Positions 47,139 to 60,572 of a DNA stretch of 64,000 bases are shown here, piece after piece. The translations under genes were made by a program, and so were the position numbers. Each line of letters opens with the position of its first letter. The stretch's first letter is position 1. This stretch comes from CAMYMQ01 sp963730305 (GTDB taxonomy: Bacteria; Pseudomonadota; Alphaproteobacteria; Bin65), in assembly GCA_963730305.1 (NCBI GenBank), contig CAVSRB010000008.1, positions 1 through 64,000 on the forward strand, given 5' to 3'. Under the pieces are notes generated by a model. It was not told where the DNA came from and ran no database searches. It worked only from the letters and a program-made list of their open reading frames with translations.

Positions 47139-47945
47139 TCAACGCCCCGTGAACCGTGGGCGCGCGCTTCTCCGCGAAGGCCTTGACCCCTTCGCGGGCG
47201 TCGGCGGTGCGGGCGACGTCGGCCATCACCCGGGTTTCGCGCTCCATCTGGGTTTCGAGCGTCCCGGCGAAGGTCTCCTGCAACAACGTCTTGATCCCGC
47301 CGAACGCCCGGGTCGGGCCGTCGGCGAGCTGGCGGGCCAGCGCCTCGGCCTCGGTCATCAGCGCGTCGTCGGGGACGACCCGGTTGATCAGGCCCATCTC
47401 CAGCGCCTGCGCGGCGGTGAGCGTCGGGTTGGTCAGCATGATCTCCTGCGCCTTGCGCAGGCCGACCAGCCGCGGCAGCACGTAGGAGGAGCTGCCGTCC
47501 GGCGGCAGGCCGAGGCGGGTATAGGCGAACACGAAGACCGCGCTCTCGGCGGCGAGCACGAGGTCGCCGGCGAGCGCCAGGCTCATCCCGCCGCCGCCGG
47601 CCGGGCCGTTGACCGCGACCACGACCGGCGCGGCCATCCGCTGCAACCGCGAGATGGCGGCGTGGAAGTCGGTGGTGATCCGCTTGAGCAGGGTCGACAG
47701 GTCGTCGCCGGCGGCGGACATCGCCTTGAGGTCGCCGCCGCCGCAGAAGGCCTTGCCCTCGCCGGTGAGCAACAGGGCGCGGACGGCCGGGTCCTCGTCG
47801 GCGCGGATCGCGACGTCGGACAGCTCGCGCGCCATCTCGACGCCGGCGGCGTTATAGGCTTCCGGCCGGTTCAGGGTCAGCCGGGCGATGCCGTCCTCGA
47901 CGGCGTAGCGGATGGTCTCGTAGTCTGCGGAATCTCTGCGGACAT
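47139..47945 (-). CDS. enoyl-CoA hydratase/isomerase, frame broken at both ends
   Basis: A 268-residue crotonase-fold protein when corrected. The core frame reads IRYAVEDGIARLTLNRPEAYNAAG, GEGKAFCGGGDLKAMS, VNGPAGGGGMSLALAGDLVLAAESAVF and FAYTRLGLPPDGSSSYVLPRLVG. Near the ATG (47945) a one-base deletion around 47934 separates MSAE from SADYETIRY. Near the end an extra base at 47157 hides the family-typical EKRAPRFTGR and stop at 47139. The two shifts cancel. It lies downstream of odhB in the TCA block; the substrate is unknown. Confidence 0.86.
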
Positions 47946-47991
47946 GGGCGGTCCCTCCCCCTCGGACTGGCGGGGCGGCCGCCCTCGCGCG

Positions 47992-49296
47992 TCACACGCC
48001 GAGCAGCAGCCGCTCCGGATCCTCGATGTTCTCCTTCACCCGCACCAGGAAGGTGACGGCCTCGCGGCCGTCGATGATGCGATGGTCGTAGCTGAGCGCA
48101 AGATACATCATCGGGCGGGCGACGATCTCCCCGTCACGCACCACCGGGCGCTGCTCGATCCGGTGCATGCCGAGGATGCCCGACTGCGGCGGGTTGAGGA
48201 TCGGCGTCGACAGCATCGAGCCGTAGACCCCGCCGTTCGAGATGGTGAAGGTGCCGCCGGTCAGGTCCTCCATGGTGAGCTGGCCGTCGCGCGCCTTGGC
48301 GCCGAGATCGTTGATGGCCTGCTCGACCTCGGCGAAGTTCATCGCGTCGGCGTCGCGGACCACGGGCACGACCAGCCCCTGGTCGGTGCCGACGGCGACG
48401 CCGATGTCGTAGTGGTTCTTGTAGATGATCGCGTCGCCGTCGAACTCGGCGTTGACCGCGGGCACTTCCTTGAGCGCGGCGATGCACGCCTTGACGAAGA
48501 AGCTCATGAAGCCGAGCCGGACGCCGTGCTTCTTCTCGAAGCCGTCCTTGTAGCGGTTGCGCAGCGCCATCACCGCCGACATGTCGACGTCGTTGAAGGT
48601 GGTCAGGATGGCGGCGGTGTCCTGGGCCTCCTTGAGCCGTTCGGCGATGCGCTGGCGCAGCCGCGACATGCGCACCCGCTCCTCGCGCTCGCCGGGCTCG
48701 CGCGGCGGCGGGGGCGGCGACTTCGCCTTGGCCGGGGCCGGAGACGAGGCCGGAGACGGGGCCGGTGCGGGCTCGGCCGCGGCGGCGCCGTCGCCGCCCT
48801 CGATATAGGCGAGCACGTCGCCCTTGGTCAGCCTGCCGTCCTTGCCGCTGGCCGGGATCGCGCCGGGATCGAGGTCGTGCTCGTCGACCAGGCGGCGCAC
48901 GGCCGGCGACAGCGCCGCGGCGGTTTCCTTCGGTTTCGACGGTTCCGGTGTTTCGGTCTTCGCAGCCGCGGGCGCAGGCGCCTCTTCCTTGGCGGGCGCG
49001 GGCTTCGGCGGCGCTTCGGCCTTGGCCTTGCCGTTGCCCTTGGCCGGCTTGGCGGTGGCGCCCTCGTCGACCGCGCCGAGGACCGCGCCGACCTCGACCT
49101 CCGCGCCCTCGTCGGCCGCGATATCGGACAGCACGCCCGCGACCGGCGACGGCACCTCGAGCGTCACCTTGTCGGTTTCGAGCTCGACCAGCGGCTCGTC
49201 CTCGGCGACCGCCTCGCCGACCGCCTTGAACCAGCGGGCGACGGTCGCCTCCGTTACCGACTCGCCGAGGGTCGGAACCTTGATCTGTGTTGCCAT
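47992..49296 (-). CDS. odhB: dihydrolipoyllysine succinyltransferase (2-oxoglutarate dehydrogenase E2)
   Basis: E2 core of the 2-oxoglutarate dehydrogenase complex, 434 residues. The lipoyl domain (1-77) has the lipoyl-lysine motif LVELETDKVTLEVPSP. A Pro/Ala/Lys linker and the peripheral-subunit-binding domain (ALSPAVRRLVDEHDLDPGAIPASGKDGRLTKGDVL) precede a second linker. The acyltransferase core ends with the catalytic LALSYDHRIIDGREAVTFL. It follows sucA by 13 bp. Confidence 0.96.
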   Translation of the reverse strand: MATQIKVPTLGESVTEATVARWFKAVGEAVAEDEPLVELETDKVTLEVPSPVAGVLSDIAADEGAEVEVGAVLGAVDEGATAKPAKGNGKAKAEAPPKPAPAKEEAPAPAAAKTETPEPSKPKETAAALSPAVRRLVDEHDLDPGAIPASGKDGRLTKGDVLAYIEGGDGAAAAEPAPAPSPASSPAPAKAKSPPPPPREPGEREERVRMSRLRQRIAERLKEAQDTAAILTTFNDVDMSAVMALRNRYKDGFEKKHGVRLGFMSFFVKACIAALKEVPAVNAEFDGDAIIYKNHYDIGVAVGTDQGLVVPVVRDADAMNFAEVEQAINDLGAKARDGQLTMEDLTGGTFTISNGGVYGSMLSTPILNPPQSGILGMHRIEQRPVVRDGEIVARPMMYLALSYDHRIIDGREAVTFLVRVKENIEDPERLLLGV

Positions 49297-49309
49297 GAGA
49301 ACTCCGGGA

Positions 49310-52278
<2,969 letters not shown>

Positions 52279-52333
52279 TCCAAATCGTCCGTTTCGACGC
52301 CCGGCCGGGCGCGGGCTGGACGCCCGGACCGGG

Positions 52334-53209
52334 TCAGGCCTTCATAGCTTCCAACATCGTGCTGCCGATCGCGGCCGGCGAATCGGCAACTTGGAACCCG
52401 GCACTCTTCATCGCCTCGATCTTGTCGCCCGCGGTCGCCCTTGCCGCCGGAGATGATCGCGCCGGCATGGCCCATGCGGCGGCCGGGCGGCGCGGTCACG
52501 CCGGCGATGAAGCCGACCATCGGCTTGGCCGTGTTCGAGTGGCGGTAGAACTCGGCCGCTTCCTCTTCCGCGGTGCCGCCGATCTCGCCGATCATGACGA
52601 TGCCCTGGGTCTCGTCGTCGGCCAGGAACATCTCCAGGCAGTCGATGAAGTTGGTGCCGTTGACCGGATCGCCGCCGATGCCGATGCAGGTGGTCTGCCC
52701 CAGCCCGGCCGCGGTGGTCTGGGCCACGGCCTCATAGGTAAGCGTCCCCGAGCGCGACACAATGCCGATCTTGCCGCGCTGGTGGATGTGGCCCGGCATG
52801 ATGCCGATCTTGCACTCGTCCGGCGTGATCACGCCCGGGCAGTTGGGGCCGATCAGCCGCGTGCAGGAGCCCATCAGCGCGCGCTTGACCCGCACCATGT
52901 CGAGCACCGGGATGCCCTCGGTGATGCAGACGACCAGCTCGACCCCGGCGTCGATCGCCTCGAGGATCGCGTCGGCCGCGAACGGCGGCGGCACGTAGAT
53001 CACCGATGCGGTCGCGCCGGTCGTCTCGACCGCCTCGTCGACCGTGTCGAAGACCGGCAGGTCGAGGTGCTTGGAGCCGCCCTTGCCCGGGGTCACGCCG
53101 CCGACCATCTTGGTGCCGTAGGCGATCGCCTGCTCGGAATGGAAGGTGCCCTGGGCGCCGGTGAAGCCCTGGCAGATGACCTTCGTTTCCTTACCGACCA
53201 GTACCGCCA

Positions 53210-53210
<1 letters not shown>
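52334..53210 (-). CDS. sucD: succinyl-CoA ligase alpha subunit, frame broken near the 3' end
   Basis: Succinyl-CoA synthetase subunit that binds CoA and carries the phosphohistidine. Features: GFTGAQGTFHSEQAIAYGTKMVGGVTPGKGG, PPPFAADAILEAIDAGVELVVCITEGIPV, GPNCPGVITP, and MGHAGAIISGGKG with the active-site His. An extra base near 52435-52441 breaks after GGKG. Correction restores TAGDKIEAMKSAGFQVADSPA and a stop at 52334, 291 residues. Its start overlaps the sucC stop (TGATG). Confidence 0.94.
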
Positions 53211-54407
<1,197 letters not shown>

Positions 54408-54416
54408 CGGCCGCGC

Positions 54417-55367
54417 CTACATCATCGTCTTGGTCACGTCGACGAGCTTGGTCACCGCGTCGACCGAGGCGTCGAACATCTCGCGCTCCTTGGCGTCGAG
54501 CTCGATCTCGACGATCCGCTCGACCCCGCCGGCGCCGATCACGACCGGCACGCCGACATAGATGCCCTTGACCCCGTACTCGCCGTCCAGATAGGCGGCG
54601 CAGGGCAGCACCCGCTTCTTGTCCTTCAGGTAGCTCTCGGCCATCGACACCGCCGAGGCCGCGGGCGCGTAGAAGGCCGAGCCGGTCTTGAGCAGGCCGA
54701 CGATCTCGGCGCCGCCGTCGCGGGTGCGCTGGACGATCTGGTCGAGCTTCTCCTGGGTCAGCCAGCCCATCTTGACGAGGTCGGGCAGCGGGATGCCGGC
54801 GACCGTCGAGTAGCGCACCAGCGGCACCATGCTGTCGCCGTGGCCGCCGAGCACGAAGGCGGTGACGTCCTCGACCGAGACGCCGAGCTCCTCGGCCAGG
54901 AAGTAGCGGAAGCGCGACGAGTCGAGCACGCCGGCCATGCCCACCACCTTGTTGTGGGGCAGGCCGCAATGCTCGCGCAGCGCCCAGACCATGGCGTCGA
55001 GCGGGTTGGTGATGCAGATGACGAAGGCGTCGGGGGCGTGGGTCTTGATGCCCTCGCCGACCGCCTTCATGACCTTGGCGTTGGTGCCGATCAGGTCGTC
55101 GCGGCTCATGCCCGGCTTCCGCGGCACGCCGGCGGTGACGATGATGACGTCGGCGCCGGCGATCGCCGAATAGTCGCTGGCGCCCGAGAGGTTCGCGTCG
55201 AAACCGTCGACCGGCGACGATTCGGCGAGGTCGAGCGCCTTGCCCTGCGGCACGCCGTCGACGATGTCGAAGAGCACGACATCGCCCAGTTCCTTGAGGC
55301 CGATCAGGTGGGCCAGCGTGCCGCCGATTTGTCCGGCGCCGATCAGCGCGATTTTGTTACGGGCCAT
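54417..55367 (-). CDS. mdh: malate dehydrogenase
   Basis: NAD-dependent malate-oxaloacetate interconversion, 316 residues, lactate-dehydrogenase-like type. The NAD motif is IALIGAGQIGGTLAHLIGLKELGDVVLFDIVDG. VTAGVPRKPGMSRDDLIGTNAKV, the substrate-arginine segments, and the catalytic His in VLGGHGDSMVPLVRYSTV are intact. First gene of mdh-sucC-sucD-sucA-odhB. Upstream, the 216-bp gap 55368-55583 has no gene; a weak GATAAC (minus, near 55490) could be a -10. Confidence 0.96.
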   Translation of the reverse strand: MARNKIALIGAGQIGGTLAHLIGLKELGDVVLFDIVDGVPQGKALDLAESSPVDGFDANLSGASDYSAIAGADVIIVTAGVPRKPGMSRDDLIGTNAKVMKAVGEGIKTHAPDAFVICITNPLDAMVWALREHCGLPHNKVVGMAGVLDSSRFRYFLAEELGVSVEDVTAFVLGGHGDSMVPLVRYSTVAGIPLPDLVKMGWLTQEKLDQIVQRTRDGGAEIVGLLKTGSAFYAPAASAVSMAESYLKDKKRVLPCAAYLDGEYGVKGIYVGVPVVIGAGGVERIVEIELDAKEREMFDASVDAVTKLVDVTKTMM

Positions 55368-55583
55368 TTAGTCCTCGGGATTGCAGCAATTCATGACGCA
55401 TCGTGCGGAAAGGTCCCGATCCGGTCGGGCTTCTCGCACAGCGACGGGTCTTTCAGGATGGCTGTAGACGTGGCGGGGTGTTATCGCGTTTCCCGCGCTA
55501 GGGCAAGGCCATGCCGCAGCGCAGCACGAACATAGCGTCTGCCCGGCTTTGGAACGGCTCGCACCGGTTGCCCGGGCGACCGC

Positions 55584-56063
55584 TTACCCGAGCGATTGCA
55601 GGCGCCAGCGGTTCATCGTCTCGGCCAGGTCCGCCGCGTCGTGGCCATAGGTCTCCGGCAGGGCCTCCGCGCCGGCGGCGATATCGGCGGCGGTGGGCTC
55701 CGGCGTCGGCGGCAGGTCGGCGCCCGGCGCGGCCCGGGCCCGGAAGGCGACGACCGCGCCATACGACAGCGGCGCGGCGACGAAGGGGGTGACGTCGGCC
55801 CAGGCGAAGCGGCGGGCGCGAAACGGGGTCTTGATCTCGAAGCCGTCGCGGTCGAGCCGCAGGTAGCTGCGCCCGGGGAGCGCCGCGAAACCGACCATGG
55901 CCAGCCCGCAGGCCGCCGCGACGAACAGGATCCAGATCAGCCAGTGGACGACGGCGGCCGCGACCCCGAACCCGATCGTCAGCACGGCCAGGATCGCGAT
56001 GACGATCCAGGCCTTGTTCCGGTTTGGTTGCAGGACCAGGGGCCCGGGGCCGGTATCCGCCAC
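55584..56063 (-). CDS. small membrane protein with two helices and PH-like domain
   Basis: About 159 residues with GTG start at 56063. Two hydrophobic segments near the N-terminus (AWIVIAILAVLTIGFGVAAAVVHWLIWILFVAAACGLAMVGFAAL) are followed by a domain reading SYLRLDRDGFEIKTPFRARRFAWADVTPFVA, resembling short PH-like domains in membrane proteins of the STM3941/YcxB type. It ends LAETMNRWRLQSLG. No function is known. It lies 17 bp after the class II aldolase gene and may be co-transcribed. Confidence 0.65.
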   Translation of the reverse strand: MADTGPGPLVLQPNRNKAWIVIAILAVLTIGFGVAAAVVHWLIWILFVAAACGLAMVGFAALPGRSYLRLDRDGFEIKTPFRARRFAWADVTPFVAAPLSYGAVVAFRARAAPGADLPPTPEPTAADIAAGAEALPETYGHDAADLAETMNRWRLQSLG

Positions 56064-56080
56064 GGTTTGGCCCCGTCCGG

Positions 56081-56887
56081 CTATTGCCGGTAGCTCGGGT
56101 CCTTGCGGTCGAGGAGCCGCTTCATCGCCTCCCACTCGAAGGTCGGCTTGGCGCCGCCGCCGATCGACGCGGCGCCGTCCTCCCACTGACGGGCGGTGTG
56201 CTCGCAGACCTCGGGCGGCGGCAGGCGCAGCTTGGCGCCGGAGTGCATGACGTCGAGCTGCACCCGGCAGGCGGATTCGAGATAGTACATCCGCCGGAAC
56301 GCTTCGGAGACCGTCGCGCCGACGGTGACCGCGCCGTGGTTGCGCAACAGGATCGTGTTGAAGGTGCCCAGGTCGGCGACCAGCCGGCTCTGCTCGTCGG
56401 GGTCGACGGCGAGCCCCTCGTAATCGTGGTAGGCGATGCGGTTGTAGAACTGCAGCCCCTCCTGCTCCATCGGGATGAAGCCCTCGTCGAGGCAGGAAAC
56501 CGCCATCACCGCGTGCGAATGGGTGTGCAGCACGCACTGGACGTCGGCGCGCGCGCCGTGAATGCACGAATGGATGATGTAGCCGGCGAGGTTGACCCTC
56601 CGCTCGGACCCGTCGAGGACGTTGCCGTCGAGGTCGATCTTGACCAGGTTCGACGCGGCGATCTCGGAATAGTGCAGGCCGAACTCGTTGATCAATATCG
56701 CGTGGCCCGCGCCGGGCACGCGCGCCGTGATGTGGTTGTAGATCAGGTCGGCCATGCCGAAATACTCGATCAGCCGGTAGGCCGCGGCGAGGTCGACCCG
56801 CACCGCCCATTCGGCTTCGTCGATGCCGGCGGGCCGCGCATCGACCGGTTTGTTTTCGCGTTGGAGCGTCGCTAAGTTCATCGTCAT
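56081..56887 (-). CDS. class II aldolase/adducin family protein
   Basis: A 268-residue protein of the zinc aldolase/epimerase family. Motifs: MADLIYNHITARVPGAGHAILINEFGLHYSEI, the metal ligands in HTHSHAVMAVS, and LRNHGAVTVGATVSEAFRRMYYLESACRVQ with a third His. Family members act on sugar phosphates, lactaldehyde or related hydroxy acids, and the substrate is unknown. It is divergent from a flavin reductase gene over a 68-bp gap with a perfect palindrome. Confidence 0.87.
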   Translation of the reverse strand: MTMNLATLQRENKPVDARPAGIDEAEWAVRVDLAAAYRLIEYFGMADLIYNHITARVPGAGHAILINEFGLHYSEIAASNLVKIDLDGNVLDGSERRVNLAGYIIHSCIHGARADVQCVLHTHSHAVMAVSCLDEGFIPMEQEGLQFYNRIAYHDYEGLAVDPDEQSRLVADLGTFNTILLRNHGAVTVGATVSEAFRRMYYLESACRVQLDVMHSGAKLRLPPPEVCEHTARQWEDGAASIGGGAKPTFEWEAMKRLLDRKDPSYRQ

Positions 56888-56917
56888 CCTCCCGTGCGTG
56901 CGTCGTACCGCAGCATA

Positions 56918-56931
56918 AGCGTTTAAACGCT
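56918..56931. promoter_or_regulatory. 14-bp perfect palindrome between divergent genes
   Basis: AGCGTTTAAACGCT, a perfect palindrome, sits almost centrally in the 68-bp space between the class II aldolase (minus) and the flavin reductase (plus). TATAGA at 56942-56947 could be the -10 of the plus gene. It is placed as a shared operator for both genes. The regulator is not in the window. Confidence 0.6.
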
Positions 56932-56955
56932 CCCGGAACAGTATAGAGACCGCCC

Positions 56956-57591
56956 ATGTTCTACCGCCCCGGGCTCGACCGGCACGGCCTGCCGCACAAC
57001 CCGTTCAACGCGATCGTCGGGCCCCGACCGATCGGCTGGATATCCTCCGTGTCGGCCGACGGCGTGACCAACCTCGCGCCCTTCTCCTTCTTCAACGGCG
57101 TCTCCTACACGCCGCCTCAGGTGATGTTCTCCGGCGGCCCGCGGCCCCATGCCAAGGGCGAGGCGTGGGAACACAAGGACAGCGTCGCCAACGTCGAGGC
57201 CACCGGCGAATTCGTCTGCAACATCGCGACCTGGGAGCTGCGCGAGCAGATGAACCTGACCTCCGCCGAAGGGCCGCCCGACCTGGACGAGTTCGCGCAT
57301 GCCGGCTTGACCAAGGCGCCGTCGGAACTGGTCGCCCCGCCCCGCGTCGCGGAATCACCGATCCACTTGGAGTGTCGGCTCGTACAGACGGTGCCGCTCA
57401 AGGCGTGGGAGGGCTACGGCCACAACACATTGATTCTCGGCGAGGTCGTCGGCATCCATATCGATCAGCGGGTGTTGACCGACGGCCTGATCGACTATGC
57501 CAAGCTGCGGCCGATCGGGCGGCTCGGCTACCGTGGCGACTATGTCGTCGTCGACGAAGTGTTCGAGATGATCCGGCCGAGCTGGCCGTGA
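56956..57591 (+). CDS. flavin reductase family protein (FMN-binding split barrel)
   Basis: A 211-residue flavin-binding protein. Typical motifs: HNPFNAIVGPRPIGWISSVSADGVTNLAPFSFFNGVSYTPPQVMFSG near the N-terminus and ATGEFVCNIATWELREQMNLTSAEGPPDLDEF in the middle. The C-terminal half ends in LRPIGRLGYRGDYVVVDEVFEM. Proteins of this type supply reduced flavin to monooxygenases or act alone. The partner is unknown. Divergent from the class II aldolase. Confidence 0.88.
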   Translation: MFYRPGLDRHGLPHNPFNAIVGPRPIGWISSVSADGVTNLAPFSFFNGVSYTPPQVMFSGGPRPHAKGEAWEHKDSVANVEATGEFVCNIATWELREQMNLTSAEGPPDLDEFAHAGLTKAPSELVAPPRVAESPIHLECRLVQTVPLKAWEGYGHNTLILGEVVGIHIDQRVLTDGLIDYAKLRPIGRLGYRGDYVVVDEVFEMIRPSWP

Positions 57592-57613
57592 ACCGACAAG
57601 GGGGACAACCGTC

Positions 57614-58417
57614 ATGGAAACCGTAAGACATCTGATCGTGACCTACGGCCTGAGCGTGGTCGGCGGCATCGTCATCCTGATCGTCGGCTGGATCGCGGCG
57701 GCCTGGGCGTCGAAGCTCACCCACACCGTGCTGGCCAAGCGCAACGTCGACGAGACGCTGACCAGCTTCTTCGCCAGCCTGGCCAAATACCTGATCCTGA
57801 TCGTCGTCTTCATCGCCGTGCTCAACCAGTTCGGCGTCGCGACCACCAGCATCATCGCCACGCTCGGCGCCGCCGCGCTCGCGGTCGGGCTGGCCCTTCA
57901 GGGCACGCTGTCCCATTTCGCCGCCGGCGTGATGATCCTGATCTTCCGACCGTTCAAGGTGGGCCAGTATGTCGAGGTCGGGGGCACCGGCGGCACGGTC
58001 AAGCAGGTCAACCTGTTCGTCACCGAGCTGGCGACGCCGGACAACGTCCAGATCCTGGTCCCCAACGGCAAGGTGTGGGGCGACGTCGTCAAGAATTTCA
58101 GCTTCCACGCCACCCGCCGCGTCGATTTCGTGATCGGCATCGGCTACGGCGATTCGATCGACAAGGCGATCAAGACGCTGCACGGCGTGATCGCCAAGGA
58201 CGAGCGGGTCAACGTCGATCCCGAGCCGATGATCGTGGTCGGCAACCTGGGCGACAGCTCGGTCGACCTGACGGTCCGCATCTGGTGCGCGGCGAGCGAC
58301 TACTGGCCGCTCAAGTTCGCCATGACCAAGGGCTTCAAGGAAGCGCTCGACAAGGCCGGCATCTCGATCCCGTTCCCGCAGCGCGACGTGCACCTGTTCG
58401 AGGAGAAGGCGGCGTAA
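57614..58417 (+). CDS. mscS: small-conductance mechanosensitive channel MscS
   Basis: A 267-residue channel subunit opening under membrane tension in hypo-osmotic shock. Three N-terminal membrane segments are followed by TM3 with the pore-lining GAAALAVGLALQGTLSHFAAGVMILIFRPFKVGQYVEV and the beta and alpha-beta domains (TVKQVNLFVTELATPDNVQILVPNGKVWGDVVKNFS). The last part resembles the C-terminal domain of E. coli MscS. It ends 5 bp from the convergent zapE. Confidence 0.93.
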   Translation: METVRHLIVTYGLSVVGGIVILIVGWIAAAWASKLTHTVLAKRNVDETLTSFFASLAKYLILIVVFIAVLNQFGVATTSIIATLGAAALAVGLALQGTLSHFAAGVMILIFRPFKVGQYVEVGGTGGTVKQVNLFVTELATPDNVQILVPNGKVWGDVVKNFSFHATRRVDFVIGIGYGDSIDKAIKTLHGVIAKDERVNVDPEPMIVVGNLGDSSVDLTVRIWCAASDYWPLKFAMTKGFKEALDKAGISIPFPQRDVHLFEEKAA

Positions 58418-58422
58418 GCCGC

Positions 58423-59559
58423 TTAGGCCGCGTCCGCCAGGGCGCCGTCGAGATATTCCTTCGACTGCATCTCCATCAACCGCGAGACCGTGCGCTCGAA
58501 CTCGAAGGCGTGGTCGCCCGCGGGATAGATATCCTGCGGCCCGCCCTCGGCCGAGCAGACCAGCTTGACCTTGCGCTCGTAGAGCGAGTCGATCAGCGTC
58601 GCGAAGCGTTTGACCTGGTCGCGCTGGGCCGGCTTGAGCCGGGGGATGCCGTCGATGATCACCGCCTTGTAGGCGGTGGCGATGGCGATGTAGTCGGCCG
58701 CGCCCAGCGGCCGGTCGCACAGATCGGCGAAGCCGAAGCGGGCGACCCCGCGCGCCGCCATCGGCACCACGACCTCGCGGCCCTTCACGGTCAGCGACGC
58801 CGGCTCGCCGGGCGCGCCGTCGGTCAGCGCCGCGAAGGCCTTGTCGAGCGCCCGCTCGGCCGCCGGCCCCAGCGGCGTGTGATAGACCGCCATGCTCATC
58901 AGCCGGGCCAGGCGATAGTCCTTGGCCGCGTCGAGGTGGAGGACGTCGAGCCGGTCCTTGATCAGGTCGATGAAGGGCAGGAACAGCTCGCGCTGCAGCC
59001 CGCCCTCGTAGAGCCGGTCGGGCGGCCAGTTCGAGGTGGCGACGACGATCACCCCGCGCGCGAACAGCGCCTCGAACAGCCGGCCCAGGATCATCGCGTC
59101 GGCGATGTTGGTGACGTGGAACTCGTCGAAGCAGAGCAGCCAGGCGCCGTCGGCGATCTCGCCGGCGACCGCCGGCAGGATGTCGTCGACCCGCTCGCCG
59201 CCCTTGTTGCGGCCGCGCAGCGCGTGGAGCCGGTCCTGGATCTCGAGCATGAATTCGTGGAAATGGACCCGCCGCTTGCGCTCGACCGGCGCGGTCTCGA
59301 AGAACAGGTCCATCAGCATCGACTTGCCGCGGCCGACCGAGCCGTAGAGGTAGAGCCCCGCGGGCGGCTCCTCGCGGCGGCGGGCGAGGCCGAAGCGCGC
59401 CTTCCACGAGCCGCCGTTGGCCGGCCGGTAGTCGGTCAGCGCGTGGTGCAGGCTCTGCAGCTTCTCGGCGGCCAGCTCCTGCGCCGAATCGTGGTCGAGC
59501 CCGCCGGCCTTGAGCCGCGCGCGATAGGCGAACAGCGGGCCGCCCGACGCCTCGGTCAT
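58423..59559 (-). CDS. zapE: cell division protein ZapE (AFG1-like ATPase)
   Basis: AAA-type ATPase, 378 residues, family AFG1/ZapE, affecting FtsZ dynamics. Walker A GSVGRGKSMLMDLFFE is followed by HFHEFMLEIQDRLHALR, Walker B LLCFDEFHVTNIADAMILGRLF and the sensor-type VATSNWPPDRLYEGGLQRELFLPFI. The ATG overlaps the nitronate monooxygenase stop (ATGA). In many alphaproteobacteria zapE lies next to mdh; here they are about 3 kb apart. Confidence 0.93.
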   Translation of the reverse strand: MTEASGGPLFAYRARLKAGGLDHDSAQELAAEKLQSLHHALTDYRPANGGSWKARFGLARRREEPPAGLYLYGSVGRGKSMLMDLFFETAPVERKRRVHFHEFMLEIQDRLHALRGRNKGGERVDDILPAVAGEIADGAWLLCFDEFHVTNIADAMILGRLFEALFARGVIVVATSNWPPDRLYEGGLQRELFLPFIDLIKDRLDVLHLDAAKDYRLARLMSMAVYHTPLGPAAERALDKAFAALTDGAPGEPASLTVKGREVVVPMAARGVARFGFADLCDRPLGAADYIAIATAYKAVIIDGIPRLKPAQRDQVKRFATLIDSLYERKVKLVCSAEGGPQDIYPAGDHAFEFERTVSRLMEMQSKEYLDGALADAA

Positions 59560-60527
59560 GCCAGCCGCAGGTAGCGTTCCGGGCCGCCGACGATCGCATC
59601 GATCGCGTCGGCGACCATGCTCTCGACCACGGCGGCGGCAGTCGGCACGTCGGCGACCAGCCCCGCCGCCTCGCCGGCGATGACCACGGCGGTGTCGAAG
59701 TCGCCGCGCGATACGGCGTCGAAATAGGCCCCGCGGACCTTGGGGTCGGCCGCGCGCAACTCCTCTTCCCGCCCACCCCACGTGTCGGTCAGCTTGTTGC
59801 TCAGGGTGCGGATGGTGAAATCCTCGGGCCAGTCGATGCCGCGCGCGGCGTCGGCGACGCTGCCGCGATAGGTGTGGTCGCCGGTCTCCGCCGCCAGCCG
59901 CTTCTTGGCGTTGGTGTGAGCCAGCGACTCGGCGGTGGCGTAGAAGCGGGTGCCGACCATGACCCCGGCAGCACCCAGCATCAGCGCCGCGGCGAGCCCA
60001 CGGCCGTCGGCGATGCCGCCGGCGGCGACCACCGGGATCGGCGCGACCGCGTCGACCACCTCGGGCACCAGCGGCAGGGTCGCGCGCTGGCCGCCGTGGC
60101 CGCCCGCCTCGGTGCCCTGGGCGACGACGACGTCGGCGCCCAGATCGGCAACGCGCCGGGCGGCGTCGACCGTCTGCACCTGGCAGATCAGCGCCGCGCC
60201 GGCGTCCTTGATCTTGCGCGCGAAGGGCGCCTCGGCGCCGAACGACAGCATCACCGCGCGGGGCCGGTGGACCAGCGCGGCGTCGAGCAGCTCGGGCTTG
60301 GCGGCCATGCTCCAGGTGATGAAGCCGATGCCGACCGCGGCGTTGCCGGCTGCGCGCCACTCCGCCTCGATCCAGTCGGGATCGCCGTAGCCGGCGCCGA
60401 TCAGCCCGAGCCCGCCCGCGGCCGACACCGCCGCGGCGAGCCGGCCGCCGGCGATGAAGCCCATCGGTGCGAGCAGGATCGGGTGCTCGATGCCGAGCAG
60501 TTCGGTCAGGGGCGTGGCGATGCGCAT
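59556..60527 (-). CDS. nitronate monooxygenase family protein
   Basis: FMN-dependent TIM-barrel enzyme, 323 residues. ELLGIEHPILLAPMGFIAGGRLAAAVSAAGGLGLIG at the N-terminus, VVVAQGTEAGGHGG with the catalytic His, and IPVVAAGGIADGRGLAAALMLGAAGVMVGTRFYATAES for FMN-phosphate binding fit the NMO/2-nitropropane dioxygenase family. Substrates are nitronates or related. Its stop overlaps the zapE start. Confidence 0.9.
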   Translation of the reverse strand: MRIATPLTELLGIEHPILLAPMGFIAGGRLAAAVSAAGGLGLIGAGYGDPDWIEAEWRAAGNAAVGIGFITWSMAAKPELLDAALVHRPRAVMLSFGAEAPFARKIKDAGAALICQVQTVDAARRVADLGADVVVAQGTEAGGHGGQRATLPLVPEVVDAVAPIPVVAAGGIADGRGLAAALMLGAAGVMVGTRFYATAESLAHTNAKKRLAAETGDHTYRGSVADAARGIDWPEDFTIRTLSNKLTDTWGGREEELRAADPKVRGAYFDAVSRGDFDTAVVIAGEAAGLVADVPTAAAVVESMVADAIDAIVGGPERYLRLA

Positions 60528-60572
60528 GGTCCGGAGATAGCGGAATTCGGCAACAGGCGGAAGGGGCTCGCC

